64,000 bases of DNA, taken from assembly GCA_046530765.1 (NCBI GenBank), contig JBHEQS010000002.1:166834-230833 (forward strand), written 5' to 3'. Below are positions 8,642-21,005 of this stretch, piece by piece. The translations under genes and the position numbers were made by a program. Under the pieces are notes generated by a model, which saw only the letters and a program-made list of their open reading frames with translations, was not told where the DNA came from and ran no database searches. The first letter of the stretch is position 1; every line of letters begins with the position of its first letter. This DNA comes from Arsenophonus sp046530765 (GTDB taxonomy: Bacteria > Pseudomonadota > Gammaproteobacteria > Enterobacterales > Enterobacteriaceae).

Positions 8642-10156
8642 ATGAATAAAGAAATTCTGGCTGTTGTGGAAGCGGTGTCTAATGAAAAGTCACTTCCGAG
8701 AGAAAAAATTTTTGAGGCACTTGAAATTGCATTATCAACAGCTAGTAAGAAAAAATATGAACAAGAAATTGATATTCGCATTAATATTAATCGTAAAACA
8801 GGAAATTTTGATACATTTCGACGTTGGGTTGTGGTTGAAGAAGTTACGCAGCCTACACGTGAAATTACTTTAGATGCAGCAAAATTTGAAGATTCAAAAA
8901 TTAAATTAGGTGATTACGTAGAAGATAAAATAGAGTCTGTCATTTTTGATCGAATTACCACACAAACTGCAAAACAGGTTATTGTTCAAAAAGTACGTGA
9001 AGCAGAGAGAGCAATGGTTATTGAGAAATTTCTTGACAAAAAAGGTGAAATTATTACAGGGGTTGTAAAAAAAGTAAATCGTGAAAATATTACATTAGAT
9101 TTAGGCAATAATGCAGAAGCTGTGATGTTACGAGAAGATATGCTACCACGTGAAAATTTTCGACCAGGAGATCGTGTGCGTGGTATATTGTATGATGTAC
9201 GCCCAGAATCTCGAGGATCTCAGTTATTTATTAGTCGTTCTTGTTCGGAAATGTTACTAGAATTGTTTCGTATAGAAGTTCCAGAGATTGGTGAAGAAAT
9301 TATTAAAATTAAAGCCGCTCTTAGAGATCCTGGATATCGTGCAAAAATTGCAGTAAAAACAAACGATAAGCGTATTGATCCAGTTGGTGCTTGTGTTGGT
9401 ATGAGGGGCGCAAGAGTTCAGGCAGTATCAAGCGAACTAAGCGGTGAGCGTATTGATATTGTTTTGTGGGATGATAATCCTGCACAATTTGTAATTAATG
9501 CTATGGCACCAGCTGATGTTGTTTCTATTGTTGTTGATGAAGATAAATATACGATGGATATTGCTGTTGAAAGTTGTAATTTAGCACAGGCAATTGGTCG
9601 AAATGGACAAAATGTTCGATTAGCTTCCCAGTTATTAAAAAAGCATCGTGAAGATAACAGGTGGGAATTGAATGTGATGACTTCGGAAGAGCTTGCTTAT
9701 AAACATGAAGCAGAGGCGCATGAATCTATAAATTCTTTTGTTAAGCATCTTGCCATTGATAAAGAATTCGCTACTATTTTAGTTGAAAAAGGTTTTTTTA
9801 CATTAGAAGAGTTGGCTTATGTACCAATCAATGAGCTATTGGAAATTGAAGGTATTGATGAGACTGAAATTGTAGTTTTACGCGAAAGAGTAAAAGCAGT
9901 GCTTACGACATTAGAATTGGCTAAAAAAGAAAGTATTGGGAATAATAAGATAACTGAAGATTTATTGAATCTACCAGGCATGAATCATGCATTAGCATCT
10001 AACCTAGCCATTAATGGTATTTATACGATTGAAGATCTGGCTGAGCAGGGAATTGATGATCTTATGGATATTCAAGAAGGTCTAAATAATAAACAGGCAG
10101 GTGAAATTATTATGGTTGCACGCAACATTTGCTGGTTTGGTAACGATCTAAAATAA
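8642..10156 (+). CDS. nusA: Transcription termination/antitermination factor NusA
   Basis: NusA binds RNA polymerase and modulates pausing, termination and antitermination. The 504-aa product is full length: N-terminal polymerase-binding domain (about 1-135), S1 domain (GEIITGVVKKVNRENITLDLG), KH1 (RIDPVGACVGMRGARVQAV) and KH2 (AIGRNGQNVRLASQL), then two C-terminal helix-hairpin-helix acidic repeats (about 360-490), which in E. coli contact the alpha C-terminal domain. A GGCAACTAGG sequence precedes the ATG. It lies 21 nt before infB. Confidence 0.97.
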   Translation: MNKEILAVVEAVSNEKSLPREKIFEALEIALSTASKKKYEQEIDIRININRKTGNFDTFRRWVVVEEVTQPTREITLDAAKFEDSKIKLGDYVEDKIESVIFDRITTQTAKQVIVQKVREAERAMVIEKFLDKKGEIITGVVKKVNRENITLDLGNNAEAVMLREDMLPRENFRPGDRVRGILYDVRPESRGSQLFISRSCSEMLLELFRIEVPEIGEEIIKIKAALRDPGYRAKIAVKTNDKRIDPVGACVGMRGARVQAVSSELSGERIDIVLWDDNPAQFVINAMAPADVVSIVVDEDKYTMDIAVESCNLAQAIGRNGQNVRLASQLLKKHREDNRWELNVMTSEELAYKHEAEAHESINSFVKHLAIDKEFATILVEKGFFTLEELAYVPINELLEIEGIDETEIVVLRERVKAVLTTLELAKKESIGNNKITEDLLNLPGMNHALASNLAINGIYTIEDLAEQGIDDLMDIQEGLNNKQAGEIIMVARNICWFGNDLK

Positions 10157-10177
10157 TTCGTAGCAGGAAGAAATAGA

Positions 10178-12817
10178 ATGGCAGATGAAACTGTAAAATC
10201 ATTAGCAGCAGAGATTCGAACTTCAGTTGAACGTCTTGTACAGCAATTTGATTCTGCTGGGATTAAAAAAACTGAAAATGATTCTGTTACACAAAATGAA
10301 AAAGAAATTTTACTTGTATATTTAAATCATAAATATGGAACCACAACAAAGCAAACTGGTAAATTGACACTACAGAGAAAAACTCGTAGCACGCTAAATA
10401 TTCCTATTGCAGGTGGAAAAAGTAAATCAGTAAGCATTGAAGTTCGTAAAAGGCACACATACGTTGATCATAACGTATCGAAAAAAGAAAAAGCTGAAGA
10501 GCAACTAAAGCGCGAAGTAGGAAAAAAAATAAAATATGAACAAGCGGAAAAAGAAAAATGCAAATCAGCGGAAAAAGAGAAAGTGAAACAAAGTAAAAAT
10601 AGTCAAAAAATATCTAAGATAATTAAAGATTCTGAAGCTTATATTGAAAAACAATTACGAGAAGCCAAAGCGGCAACCATTAAACATAAAGCTGAAGAAG
10701 AAATGCGTCGAAAGGTTGAAGCTGAAGCTAAGCTTATTGCTGAAGAAGTCCGTCTTATGGCTGAGGAAAACTTAAATCGTTGGAATAATGATGTAGAAAT
10801 TGATGATAATGAAGATTATCACACAACGACTTATCGTCACGCTCGTGAAGCGGAAGACGAAAATGATGCAAAAGAAGAAGGGCGACATATTCGCAATAGA
10901 GGTGGAAAATCCACGCGTAATAAAAAAAATAATAAACATCTTGAGAAAACCGATCGAGAAGAAGAGCGATCAGTTAGTCATACAAACAAAAGTAAATGTA
11001 AACAAAAAAAAAGAAGTTCATTGCAACAAATCTTTACAAAACCTGTTCTAGTTGTTAGTCGTGATGTTATTATTGGAGAAACTATTTCGATTGCTGAATT
11101 AGCAAATAAAATGTCAGTAAAGGGTTCTCAAGTTATCAAGACAATGATGAAAATGGGCGCTATGGTCACTATTAATCAACTTATTGATCAAGAAACAGCA
11201 CAACTTGTAGCAGAAGAAATGGGGCATAAAGTTATCTTGCGCCGAGAAAATGAAATAGAGGAAGCAATTTTAAGCGACCGCGATATAGGTAAGGCAATAG
11301 CAAAGCCACGAGCTCCAGTTGTAACAATCATGGGACACGTTGACCATGGAAAAACTTCATTGCTTGACTATATTAGATCAACTAAAGTTGCATTTGGTGA
11401 AGCGGGAGGTATTACACAGCATATAGGTGCTTATCATGTTGAAACAGATAAAGGTATGATTACCTTTTTAGATACACCAGGACACGCTGCATTTACTTCA
11501 ATGCGAGCTCGTGGTGCTAAAGCAACAGATATTGTCGTTTTGGTCGTTGCAGCAGATGATGGTGTAATGCCTCAGACGATAGAAGCTATTCAACATGCAA
11601 AGGCTGCTAATGTACCAGTTATAGTTGCACTTAATAAAATTGATAAAAATGAAGCTGCACCAGATCGCGTTAAAAATGAACTGTCACATTACGGAATTGT
11701 TGCCGAAGAGTGGGGTGGTGAAAATCAATTTATTAATGTATCTGCAAAAAATGGTGTAGGTATTGATAAATTATTGGAAGCTATTTCGCTTCAAGCTGAA
11801 ATATTAGAACTAAAGAGTATACATACTGGCATGGCAAGCGGAGTTGTTATTGAATCTTATCTAGACAAATGGCGTGGTTCAGTTGCAACTATTTTAGTTC
11901 AGGAAGGCAAACTTAATAAGGGGGATATTATACTGTGTGGTTTTGAACATGGTCGTATTCGTGCGATGCGTAATGAATTAGGTGCAGATATTCAATCCGC
12001 TGGACCGTCAATGCCAGTTGAAATTCTAGGATTATCAAATATACCGTCCGCTGGCGATAAAGTAACAGTTGTTCGTGATGAAAAGAAAGCTCGTGAAGTT
12101 GCTCTCTATCGTCAAGGTAAATTCAGAGAAGTAAAATTAGCGTCTAAGCGAAAACTAAAATTAGAAAATATGTTTTCTGATATAGAAAATAGTAAGATTT
12201 CTGAGTTGAATATTGTATTAAAAACAGATGTGCAGGGTAGTTGTGAAGCAATTACTGATTCGTTGATAAAATTATCAACTGATGAAGTAAAAGTGAAAAT
12301 TATTGGTTCTGGTGTTGGTGGTATTACAGAAACTGATATTACATTAGCTTCTGCCTCTAATGCTATTATCATTGGTTTTAATGTTCGCGCTGATACGACA
12401 GCTAGACGAATTATAGAAATTGAGAATTTAGATATACGTTATTATTCTGTTATTTATAATCTGATAGATGAGGTAAAACAAGCTATAGACGGTATGCTTG
12501 TGCCTGAATATAAACAGCAAACTGTAGGATTAGCTGAAGTACGTGATATTTTTAAATCACCTAAGTTTGGTGCAATTGCTGGTTGTATGGTTGTTGAAGG
12601 CATAATAAAGCGCAATAACCCAATTCGTGTATTGAGGAATAATGTAGTTGTTTATGAGGGACAGTTGGAGTCATTGCGTCGTTTTAAAGATGACGTTAAT
12701 GAAGTACGCAATGGAATGGAATCAGGTATTGGTATAAAGAATTATAATGATGTGCGTGTTGGTGATATTATAGAAGTGTTTGAAATAATTGAATCAAGAC
12801 GTTATATTGATAATTAA
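10178..12817 (+). CDS. infB: Translation initiation factor IF-2
   Basis: IF-2 is the GTPase that places fMet-tRNA on the 30S and promotes subunit joining. The 879-aa product keeps the whole architecture: an N-terminal domain, a long charged Lys/Glu-rich helical linker (about 95-250), and the G domain with GHVDHGKTS (G1), DTPGHAAF (G3) and NKIDKN (G4), followed by domains II, III and IV. The linker is far more Lys/Asn-rich than in E. coli, in line with the base bias. It is now the last gene of its operon: rbfA, which follows in E. coli, is at 50.3-50.7 kb on the other strand. Confidence 0.97.
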   Translation: MADETVKSLAAEIRTSVERLVQQFDSAGIKKTENDSVTQNEKEILLVYLNHKYGTTTKQTGKLTLQRKTRSTLNIPIAGGKSKSVSIEVRKRHTYVDHNVSKKEKAEEQLKREVGKKIKYEQAEKEKCKSAEKEKVKQSKNSQKISKIIKDSEAYIEKQLREAKAATIKHKAEEEMRRKVEAEAKLIAEEVRLMAEENLNRWNNDVEIDDNEDYHTTTYRHAREAEDENDAKEEGRHIRNRGGKSTRNKKNNKHLEKTDREEERSVSHTNKSKCKQKKRSSLQQIFTKPVLVVSRDVIIGETISIAELANKMSVKGSQVIKTMMKMGAMVTINQLIDQETAQLVAEEMGHKVILRRENEIEEAILSDRDIGKAIAKPRAPVVTIMGHVDHGKTSLLDYIRSTKVAFGEAGGITQHIGAYHVETDKGMITFLDTPGHAAFTSMRARGAKATDIVVLVVAADDGVMPQTIEAIQHAKAANVPVIVALNKIDKNEAAPDRVKNELSHYGIVAEEWGGENQFINVSAKNGVGIDKLLEAISLQAEILELKSIHTGMASGVVIESYLDKWRGSVATILVQEGKLNKGDIILCGFEHGRIRAMRNELGADIQSAGPSMPVEILGLSNIPSAGDKVTVVRDEKKAREVALYRQGKFREVKLASKRKLKLENMFSDIENSKISELNIVLKTDVQGSCEAITDSLIKLSTDEVKVKIIGSGVGGITETDITLASASNAIIIGFNVRADTTARRIIEIENLDIRYYSVIYNLIDEVKQAIDGMLVPEYKQQTVGLAEVRDIFKSPKFGAIAGCMVVEGIIKRNNPIRVLRNNVVVYEGQLESLRRFKDDVNEVRNGMESGIGIKNYNDVRVGDIIEVFEIIESRRYIDN

Positions 12818-14146
12818 TTATTATTTTAATGTATATTATTGAATGTAATGTCATAACCGATTCAATAACATTTTAACTAAAATTAATTCTGATTACAGAA
12901 TAATATGAAAAAAATAGTATATTAATGTTCTAGTTGACTTTAATATTTCGTTAGTTTTTCTGTTAGAATTTTCTTCTATTATATTAAAATTGGGAAATAA
13001 ATAATATAAAAAATAATAATTTAGTGTTTTATTTTTACTATTTTATAAAATATTTTTGTTTTAGTAAAATAGTAATATTCATATTTTCATAAAATTATTT
13101 ATTTTTCGAAAGATTATACATACATTATTTAAGTAATCTGTGAAATTAATAAAAAATATTACTATTATTAATATTCGTAGTAAATAATTTCATATAACAA
13201 AAATATTGATTATATATTAAGCATTAATAAAACTATTTTTACTTTAGCCAAATAATTTATACAAGAATAACTAGATTAATTTTTAAGAGTATAATTATTA
13301 GTAATAATATATTATTTATATTCAATTATTTGATCGAAAATTCAGCAAGTTTAGATTGATCTAAAAAGTTGTATATTTTATAGGAAATAATTAATTTAAT
13401 AGTTAATAAATTATTTCTTTATAGAAAGAATAAAACTATGTTTTTCATCTTAGTGATAAATACTATATAGTATATTTTAAATTCTGATCTATTAATTTTT
13501 ATTATAAAACTATTTCATTATGATCAATTTACTTAATTTACTATAAAATAATCGTAGAATTTATATTAAAACTGTTTTATTAGTTTTAATTATATACTTA
13601 AATATTTCTAAATATAATCAAAATTATTTTTTTTAAAATAAACTGTATAATTTTTATATAAAATAAAAATATTTTTTTATAAATTAATCACTATTATATA
13701 TTTGAGTGTACGCTAATTTTAAGCCAATCATTGATTCTATCATGATAATTTATAAAATTTCAAAACTGTATATTTCACTGACATAATATTATAAATAATT
13801 ATGTAACCGTTTTTATTTTTAATCACAGTAAATTAATGTGCAATAAATTTTAGTAGTAAATAAGTTTACATGTTGCATTGCATGTAACATATTCAATAAA
13901 TTATTTTTATAAAATTATATAATTTATTTTTTTTATAAATTAGTTATATAAAATTTTAACATTTTAATATAGTTTAAACGATAATAAATATATTAATCTT
14001 AATTTATTTTTTAGTTTATTTTCAATAAAATAAAAAATATTATAACAAATGATTTAATCGAGTGATAATTATTTATTTTGCAAATCATTTTTTAAAAATT
14101 TAAGTGATAAAGATATATCAGTAATTTTATCTAAATAAAAAATAAA

Positions 14147-14177
14147 TATGCCTACATTATATTACACTGTAGGCATA
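14147..14177 (-). terminator. Isolated terminator-like hairpin in desert
   Basis: TATGCCTACA and its exact complement form a 10-bp stem with an 11-nt loop. On the minus strand it is followed by a T-rich run (TTTATTTTTTATTT). With four G/C pairs in surroundings that have almost none, it looks like a leftover terminator of a vanished minus-strand gene. Confidence 0.4.
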
Positions 14178-14400
14178 AAATGCATAAATCTATAATAGCA
14201 TTATTATATATCTTAGTAGTTACCATATATGTCATTAAACATATTAACTTATAAATATACATTACGAGTCATTAAAAAATGAATGTTAATACGCATATAT
14301 TTATATTAAGTATTAGAAATATTTACTTGGCAATTATTTACTCTAAAAATATCAATAAATTTAAATTTTTATAACTTTATGTAATAATTAACAATAATTT

Positions 14401-14433
14401 TATTCAACGATTTTTATTAAAAATCGTTGAATA
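14401..14433. repeat. 15-bp perfect inverted repeat
   Basis: TATTCAACGATTTTT and its complement flank an ATT loop. It stands alone in the desert, with no gene within 1.5 kb. Confidence 0.55.
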
Positions 14434-14670
14434 TAGTATATTTATAAATTAAAGATTTTTTTTAAATTAAATTATTAGTAGTGCACTTTATAATATATTA
14501 ATAACTAATCTTATATAGATTAATATCATATATATTATTTTAAATATGAAAAATGCATGATAGTTAATTGAATTTAAATTGTATTTGTAAATTATTATTT
14601 AATTTCTACGTATTTAGTTTTTATATTTGCTGTGAGAATTATTTCTTGTGGTGATAATTTATTGTTTGCA

Positions 14671-14723
14671 TTATCATTTTTAAATATTATTTATATTTTA
14701 CAAATAATATTTAAAAATGATAA
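14671..14723. repeat. 22-bp perfect inverted repeat
   Basis: Arms 14671-14692 and 14702-14723 are exact complements around a 9-nt loop. There is no adjacent gene. A perfect 22-bp match is long even for A/T-rich DNA. Confidence 0.6.
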
Positions 14724-15669
14724 AAGTAATATTATATGTAAGGAGTAAAATATTTATTTTACTAGTAGTTTTATTATTTTTATAACTTTTACAATCTTGT
14801 GAATAGTTATAAAATTATCATAAATTTTATTTATTATAGCTTTCTTGAAAATTTAATACATTTCATCATGTATAACTTAGGTGTTGTTTTAAACAACTAA
14901 ATCAATTAAACATATTAAAAGAATAATAAATATTAAGAAAAGATATTGGAATTCTTGTGCCCATATTAATTTGTACTAAACTGTAATAAAATTTTGATTA
15001 ATGGCACGATTAAGATCAGTAAAAAATAGAATAACTAATATAACAATATTAAATAGATTAGTATTTATTAATATAAATCACTAGAATTTTTTAATAGAAA
15101 ATAGACGTAAATTAACATAATAATTATATGATTAACATAATAAACAACAATTAATGTGATAATTGTTAGTTATTATTATATATATTATATGTAAGTTTAC
15201 AGTAATTATTTTTATGACTTTTCATTAATTTAGTCACAAATATTAAATTAAGCAAAATATTAACAATGTTACATCTAGAATCAATTACATAAGTTAAAAA
15301 AGAAGTTTTTATGCATAAAATTCTATTATTACGTGTGATATTTCGATATAAGCTTAAATAAAAACTTTACAATTCTAGCGCAACTAATGAGTAAATTTGC
15401 TATTTTTAATATTGAAAATAATCCTTTTGACTGTAAAAAAATAAAAATATTTCCTATTCTAAATATAGAAATATAAAATATTAATAATTAAGAAATTTTT
15501 TTATTATCTAATTTTACAAACATATTGAACATAATAATTATTTGAGAAACATTATGAAGACAAAGAATAAACTAGCATAAATAAAGTGCAATATTATTGC
15601 AACATAAAAAAGATACTGAAAAAAACTAAATAAAATCTATAAATTATGTTATTAGTTTATTTTGTTTTT

Positions 15670-15697
15670 AATTACTTTTAATAAAAGTAATTTTTTT
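15670..15697 (+). terminator. AT-only terminator-like hairpin
   Basis: AATTACTTTT-AAT-AAAAGTAATT followed by a T run. The shape is right for a terminator, but the stem has one G-C pair and no gene precedes it; weak. Confidence 0.3.
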
Positions 15698-18600
15698 AAA
15701 TTATTTTTAATTAGTAATATTTTGCTTCAAATTTATTTATAAATATTATTAATACAGTTAAAATTTTTGAATATAATTTTCATCTGTTTATTGTATTAGA
15801 ATATATTGTATGCCAATATTATTTTCCAGTAAACTTATTACTAATTTTCTATGCATGATAATATTTTCATAAATTTTAATTTAAAAAAAATTATTTTTTA
15901 AATATACCATAAAATGATCTATTTATAGATTTCATATGCAGTTTTTGTTAAAAATAACAAATTTAAGCATCAGATAAATTATCAAGGATTTAATATAAAT
16001 TATAAGATTATATTAAATTAATTTGAATAAATTAATTATAGATAGAATTATTTTCTATATCAAAAACTGATAAATTATAATTAGAAAAAATATTTAATAC
16101 TATATAGATTATTAGAATCACAGCAAAGATATATATTTATTTTTTTGTCAATAAATAATTAGTAGGAACTTGAATTAAGAATCATAAATAAATATATAAT
16201 TTATGTAGCAGAAAAAATACAAAAAATATTTCTTAAAATTTATATTTATTTACTAGTTAAAGATTAATAATTACTTTTAATAAAATAAATTTTTTATAAT
16301 AGGTTATCTATCAGTAATTATCTTGATAATAAAGATTAATATAGTTATTCTTAGATAGGTCATTTATTTGGTTGAAATAAGATTTAATTTTATTTGCGAT
16401 TTTACGCATAATATTTTATGAATCATGAATTGTTTAATACTAATATTAATAGTAATATTTTTCATATAGCACTCAAAACTTTATAACTATACATTTATAA
16501 ATTTATAGATCCATATCTAATATCAATATGTATAAAGAATAAAAATATTTTATAAAAAAAATAAAATAATATCAAAAAATTTTAATTTTACTTAACTTAT
16601 TTACATTCGGCATTTGACAATGCAGTAAGTAGCATTAGTACATGTAGAAAAATAAAAAAAGTAAGTTATAATATAAAAATTTATTTTTTTTGTAATATAA
16701 TTGATTTAATAATTATTTTATCATTACTACTAGAAGTAGTAATCAGTGCTTTGATCTTACTAATATTATTTTTTGATTATTTACGTTTTAGTATGATGAT
16801 GTTTTATTCTTGTTTCTTAAGTATGTTTTGCTACTATATTTACTAATGTCGCTGATTTTTCATCAATTATATTTTTTTATTTATTGAAATTGAGCAATTA
16901 GTAGTCAGAAATCGCTGTTTTTATTAGTTATTCTTATTTTATTTTTGATAAAAAAATTACCAGATAAATGTACATAATAACTAAATTAGTGTATCATTAA
17001 CTAATAAAATATTAATAATTTATCAAAAAATTTTTTTGTTGAGAATTTAGTATTATAAATTATTTTTAAATATTTAAAAAAAGTTTTATAGTTGATTTAG
17101 TTAGTTGTTGCACAATAATAAATCTCATGTTATAAAACATGAATAAAATATCAAATTGATCTATACAATGTAACTATTATATTATATAATATATAATATA
17201 TAATATTTACTATTTATATTTTTAATATTTTAAATTATTGTGTTTAGCATATATAAGAATTTGAAGTATAATTTTATTTCTAATAATAATTAAACTTCGT
17301 ATTATAACTAGAAGTAAAATTTAATTTTAAAATTAATAACTGATAAGAATATCATGTAAAGTATTTTGTTAGTACATTTGTTTATAACTTTAAAAATAAT
17401 TAAAAGAATATTTATAAATATAATTTATAATAGTATCAGTTTAATAAAACAAAACTATATTTTATTAAATAAATGTTAAGATATTTAAATAAATTTCCAT
17501 AAATAGAATTTTAATAGATTATTAAAGTTTTTATACTAAAAAATAGTAATCATGAAAATTAATAAATTATTTTAAGTAAAAATAAATAGGTTTTCAATAA
17601 TTAATTAAAAATTTAAATATATAAATTAATTATTATATAGCGAAAAATTATATAAAGTGCCATACCTATCTATGCATAATAAAAATAGAGAAAGATTTAT
17701 ATTTTGTCTTAAGTTATCAAATATAAATAATGTATTATCTGATTAATTATTTGTTATATTGTTATGTAATTATTTACAGGTTTAAGTTTATTTAAGTTTA
17801 TTTAATTTTAAATTTAAAAATTATTTGAAAGATGTACTTATATGCATACTTAGTATTGACATCTAATTTTATAACATTTATACCTATAATAATAATTTAA
17901 TGTATATTAATGTTTTTTAAATATTAATGAATTGTAAGTTTGTATTTATTTTAAGTAATATTTATATGCAATTAGCACAAATAAAAATGTAGAATATTCA
18001 AGTTGGTGAGGTGATTGTTAATTATCATATATTAGTTAGTTTAAATTTAATTCAATCTTTAATTATTGTAATTAATTGAATTAATCAAAAATTTAATGAA
18101 AATTTACTTATAGTTATAATATGTTTATTGATCATCCATACAATGAAATGATAAGATATTACATTCATAAAATACGTTTTCATGAAGAAAATAATTATTG
18201 TTGTTAATAAATTAAAATAATAATTACTTAGATTAAATAATCTATACTATATAATAATATATAAATAGAGATTTTTTTTGTTAATTTATAATGTACATAT
18301 AATTATATATACATTAAGTATTTTAACTAGCATATGTGTATTAATTATTGTGTCTGGTGGTAAAATTAATGTGTGTGATTTCTGATGTTCAAAAAATCTA
18401 TTGAATAATAATATACTATTTATTTAATTAATTGTTATGTAATATAATTTTATGGTAATTTATAGATAATATTGATAATTATTGTATAGTTTAGAATTGT
18501 TTGTAAATAAGTTATATGTAATTTTTATAACTCAACTATTTCAATTTCTTGCCATGTAATTTATTTTCAAAATCTTCTATATTATCTTTAAGATATTTTA

Positions 18601-18848
18601 ATTTAAAATATATAAATATACTATATAATATTAAAAGAGAAAAATTGATAGATTAAATATTTTATATAATTCTTTACATTTGTATAAAGAATTTTGATTT
18701 TTTAAAATAATTTGTCTTGCAACTTTATTTTTATATTATTTAAATATACTAATTCTCTGAATGTGTATTATATTACGCTTAATTATTTTGTGTGATTTTT
18801 CATAATTTGATATTCACATTAAAAATAATTTAAGAACTGGAGAACTAA

Positions 18849-19589
18849 ATGAAATATTTATTTAAAAGTACAATATTAGTTGTATATATTTTTATTATGC
18901 TTAATGCACAACAAGCATTAAGTGATGATACTATAAAAAAAATTAATAATAAAGATCAAAAAAATGCTTATGCATTAGGCGCCTCTATAGGTCGTTATAT
19001 GCACAATTATTTAATGCAACAAAAATCTATCGGCATTAATCTAGATAGAAAAAATTTTTTATCTGGAGTGCATGATGCTTTCATCAACAAAAGCAAACTT
19101 ACTGATCAAGAAATAGAAAGTATATTAAAATCATTTGAAGAAAAAGTTATAGTAGCAACTCATACAAAAATAGAAGAGGAGAGCGAAAAGAATAGTAAAT
19201 TTGGTGATGAATATCGAGTGAAATACCTTAAAGAAAAAAAAGGTGCAGTAAAAACAAAAAGCGGATTAATTTATAAAATTGAAAAACCTGGTCAAGGAGT
19301 AAAACTAACTGATAAAGATACTGTAGTGGTAAATTACGAAGGTCGTTTAATTAATGGCTCTATATTTGATAGTTCTTACAAACGTAATGAATCTTTAACG
19401 ATTTCGCTTGATTCAACAATTCCTGGTTGGACAGAAGGTTTGCAATATTTGAAAAAGGGTGGTAAAATTCAACTTATTATTCCACCAGAATTAGGTTATG
19501 GAAAGTCTGAAATTTCTACAATTCCAGCGCAGTCAACTTTAATATTCAATGTTGAGTTATTAGATGTTAAATCGCGAAAAATAAAATAG
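18849..19589 (+). CDS. fkpA: Periplasmic FKBP-type peptidyl-prolyl isomerase FkpA
   Basis: FkpA is a periplasmic chaperone and prolyl isomerase that helps outer-membrane and periplasmic proteins fold. The 246-aa product has an N-terminal signal peptide (hydrophobic stretch at about residues 7-20, with a likely cut after ALS), a helical dimerisation domain (KNAYALGASIGRYM through EEKV) and a C-terminal FKBP domain (VVVNYEGRLINGSIFDSSY, IPGWTEGL, GKIQLIIPPELGYG). The C-terminal Ala/Lys tail of E. coli FkpA is missing. A CTGGAG ribosome binding site precedes the ATG. The gene stands alone between two deserts; retention suggests that envelope folding still matters. Confidence 0.94.
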   Translation: MKYLFKSTILVVYIFIMLNAQQALSDDTIKKINNKDQKNAYALGASIGRYMHNYLMQQKSIGINLDRKNFLSGVHDAFINKSKLTDQEIESILKSFEEKVIVATHTKIEEESEKNSKFGDEYRVKYLKEKKGAVKTKSGLIYKIEKPGQGVKLTDKDTVVVNYEGRLINGSIFDSSYKRNESLTISLDSTIPGWTEGLQYLKKGGKIQLIIPPELGYGKSEISTIPAQSTLIFNVELLDVKSRKIK

Positions 19590-20599
19590 TAATAATTAAA
19601 TTTTATATTTACTTTTTTAGATATTAATAATAATGTTTATAATTTATAATGAATAATACCAAAATATATTAATTTAAATTACTTATTATAAATAAGTTTT
19701 GATTTTTATCTAACTTTAATAACTAAGTTATTCTTTATTTCTGCTCTATGTAGTAGAAGATTGTTTGATACAAGATCCTTTGATTATTAATATCTATAAT
19801 TTTAAAATTTTAGATGTTTACAGTAATTCTGTAATTCACTCAATAATTGAGTTAATTACTTATTGATAAGGTAAGATAGGTATTTATTTTAATAATTATT
19901 TAATAATACTTCGATATATATAGTTATGATGTCTAAATTACAAATATATTATTACTCTAAATTATGTATATAATAATATTAGATAAATAATTATTAGATA
20001 TGATATTTAAAAATTTTATAGATTATTGTTGATGTTTTTGCTATGTTAATTGTATGTGTAGCAAAATTATTCTTAATTCACTTGAATATTTAGAGTATCT
20101 AGAAAAAAATAATTAATAGCTAAACTTATAAATTATAATAGTAGTTTACAAATAGTTAATTTAGTTACTTATATACAAAATATATAAAAATTATTTTGAT
20201 TACATTAGATTAAAACTTGTTTTTCCAAAGTGAACATATGTTCGATTAAAGTAATCTTGATTGTTAATTATTAATTTACTTTTATTAATATAAAAGTATA
20301 AAAATAAAATTTTATATTATTCCTAAAATATTTGTACTATAAATGTTCTGAAGTTACTTTACAATATAAATTTTACCTTTTGTATTAAGGATTTTATTGG
20401 TCATGCGTTAATATTTACCACAAAAATTTAATATTGATTTAAATGTAGAAAATAATACTATGAAAATAGATTTCTGATATTAAATATTAAATACATAAAT
20501 AAATGTATTCTAATTTTTAAAATATTTATAAGAATGACATTTATCTTTAAAGTACAAAGAAGATTAAATATGGTTAGTAAATAAATTGGAATTAATACT
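19590..20599. other. 1.0-kb gene-free spacer (yheO position)
   Basis: Nothing protein-like is visible. In E. coli yheO lies between fkpA and tusD, so this is probably its eroded site. The right end must contain the promoter for tusDCB. Confidence 0.6.
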
Positions 20600-20998
20600 T
20601 TGAATAAATCTTTTACTTATTGCCTATTGGTGACAAAACCTTCTTATGGAACTCAGAAGACAACCAATGCTTTGAGATTTGCGAATGCTTTGATCAAGGT
20701 TGGGCATATATTAAAGATGGTTTTCTTTTATCAAGAAGGTGTTTATAACGGTAATCAATTAATTTTATCCACTAGTGATGAATTTAACTTACTTTTAGGA
20801 TGGAAAACATTAGCACAACAAACAGGATGCCAATTGAATATATGTGCTTCAGCCTCTCTTAGGAGAGGAATTATTGATGAAACTGAAGCTGAAAATTATG
20901 GATTACCTTGCTCTAATTTAGATAAAAGTTTTATGTTGAGTGGGTTAGGTAGTTTATCTGAAGCAATTCTTCTTTGCGATAGAACTGTTCAATTTTAA
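20600..20998 (+). CDS. tusD: Sulfur relay protein TusD
   Basis: TusD carries the persulfide in the TusBCD complex that passes sulfur from TusA to TusE and MnmA for 2-thiolation of U34 in Lys, Glu and Gln tRNAs. The 132-aa product follows E. coli TusD: PSYGTQ, VFFYQEGVYNGNQL, the catalytic Cys in LNICASASLRRGIIDETEAE, and the end SGLGSLSEAILLCDRTVQF. The only upstream start compatible with the conserved N-terminus is TTG at 20600, with no strong ribosome binding site, so low expression is possible. First of three tightly packed tus genes. Confidence 0.93.
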   Translation: MNKSFTYCLLVTKPSYGTQKTTNALRFANALIKVGHILKMVFFYQEGVYNGNQLILSTSDEFNLLLGWKTLAQQTGCQLNICASASLRRGIIDETEAENYGLPCSNLDKSFMLSGLGSLSEAILLCDRTVQF

Positions 20999-21005
20999 TA
21001 TAAAC

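Larger units (their letters stand above)
12818..18848. other. 6.0-kb gene desert
   Basis: No reading frame with convincing protein character and no RNA gene is recognisable over 6 kb of nearly pure A/T DNA. It separates infB from fkpA, which are not neighbours in E. coli, so it holds a rearrangement junction and the erased remains of whatever lay there. Several perfect hairpins (14147, 14401, 14671, 15670) stand out and are listed separately. Confidence 0.75.

Noticed and set aside
17160..17215. TATAATATATAATATATAATAT run as a possible functional repeat
   Set aside because: Simple A/T low complexity, expected in this base composition; no regular unit beyond a few copies.
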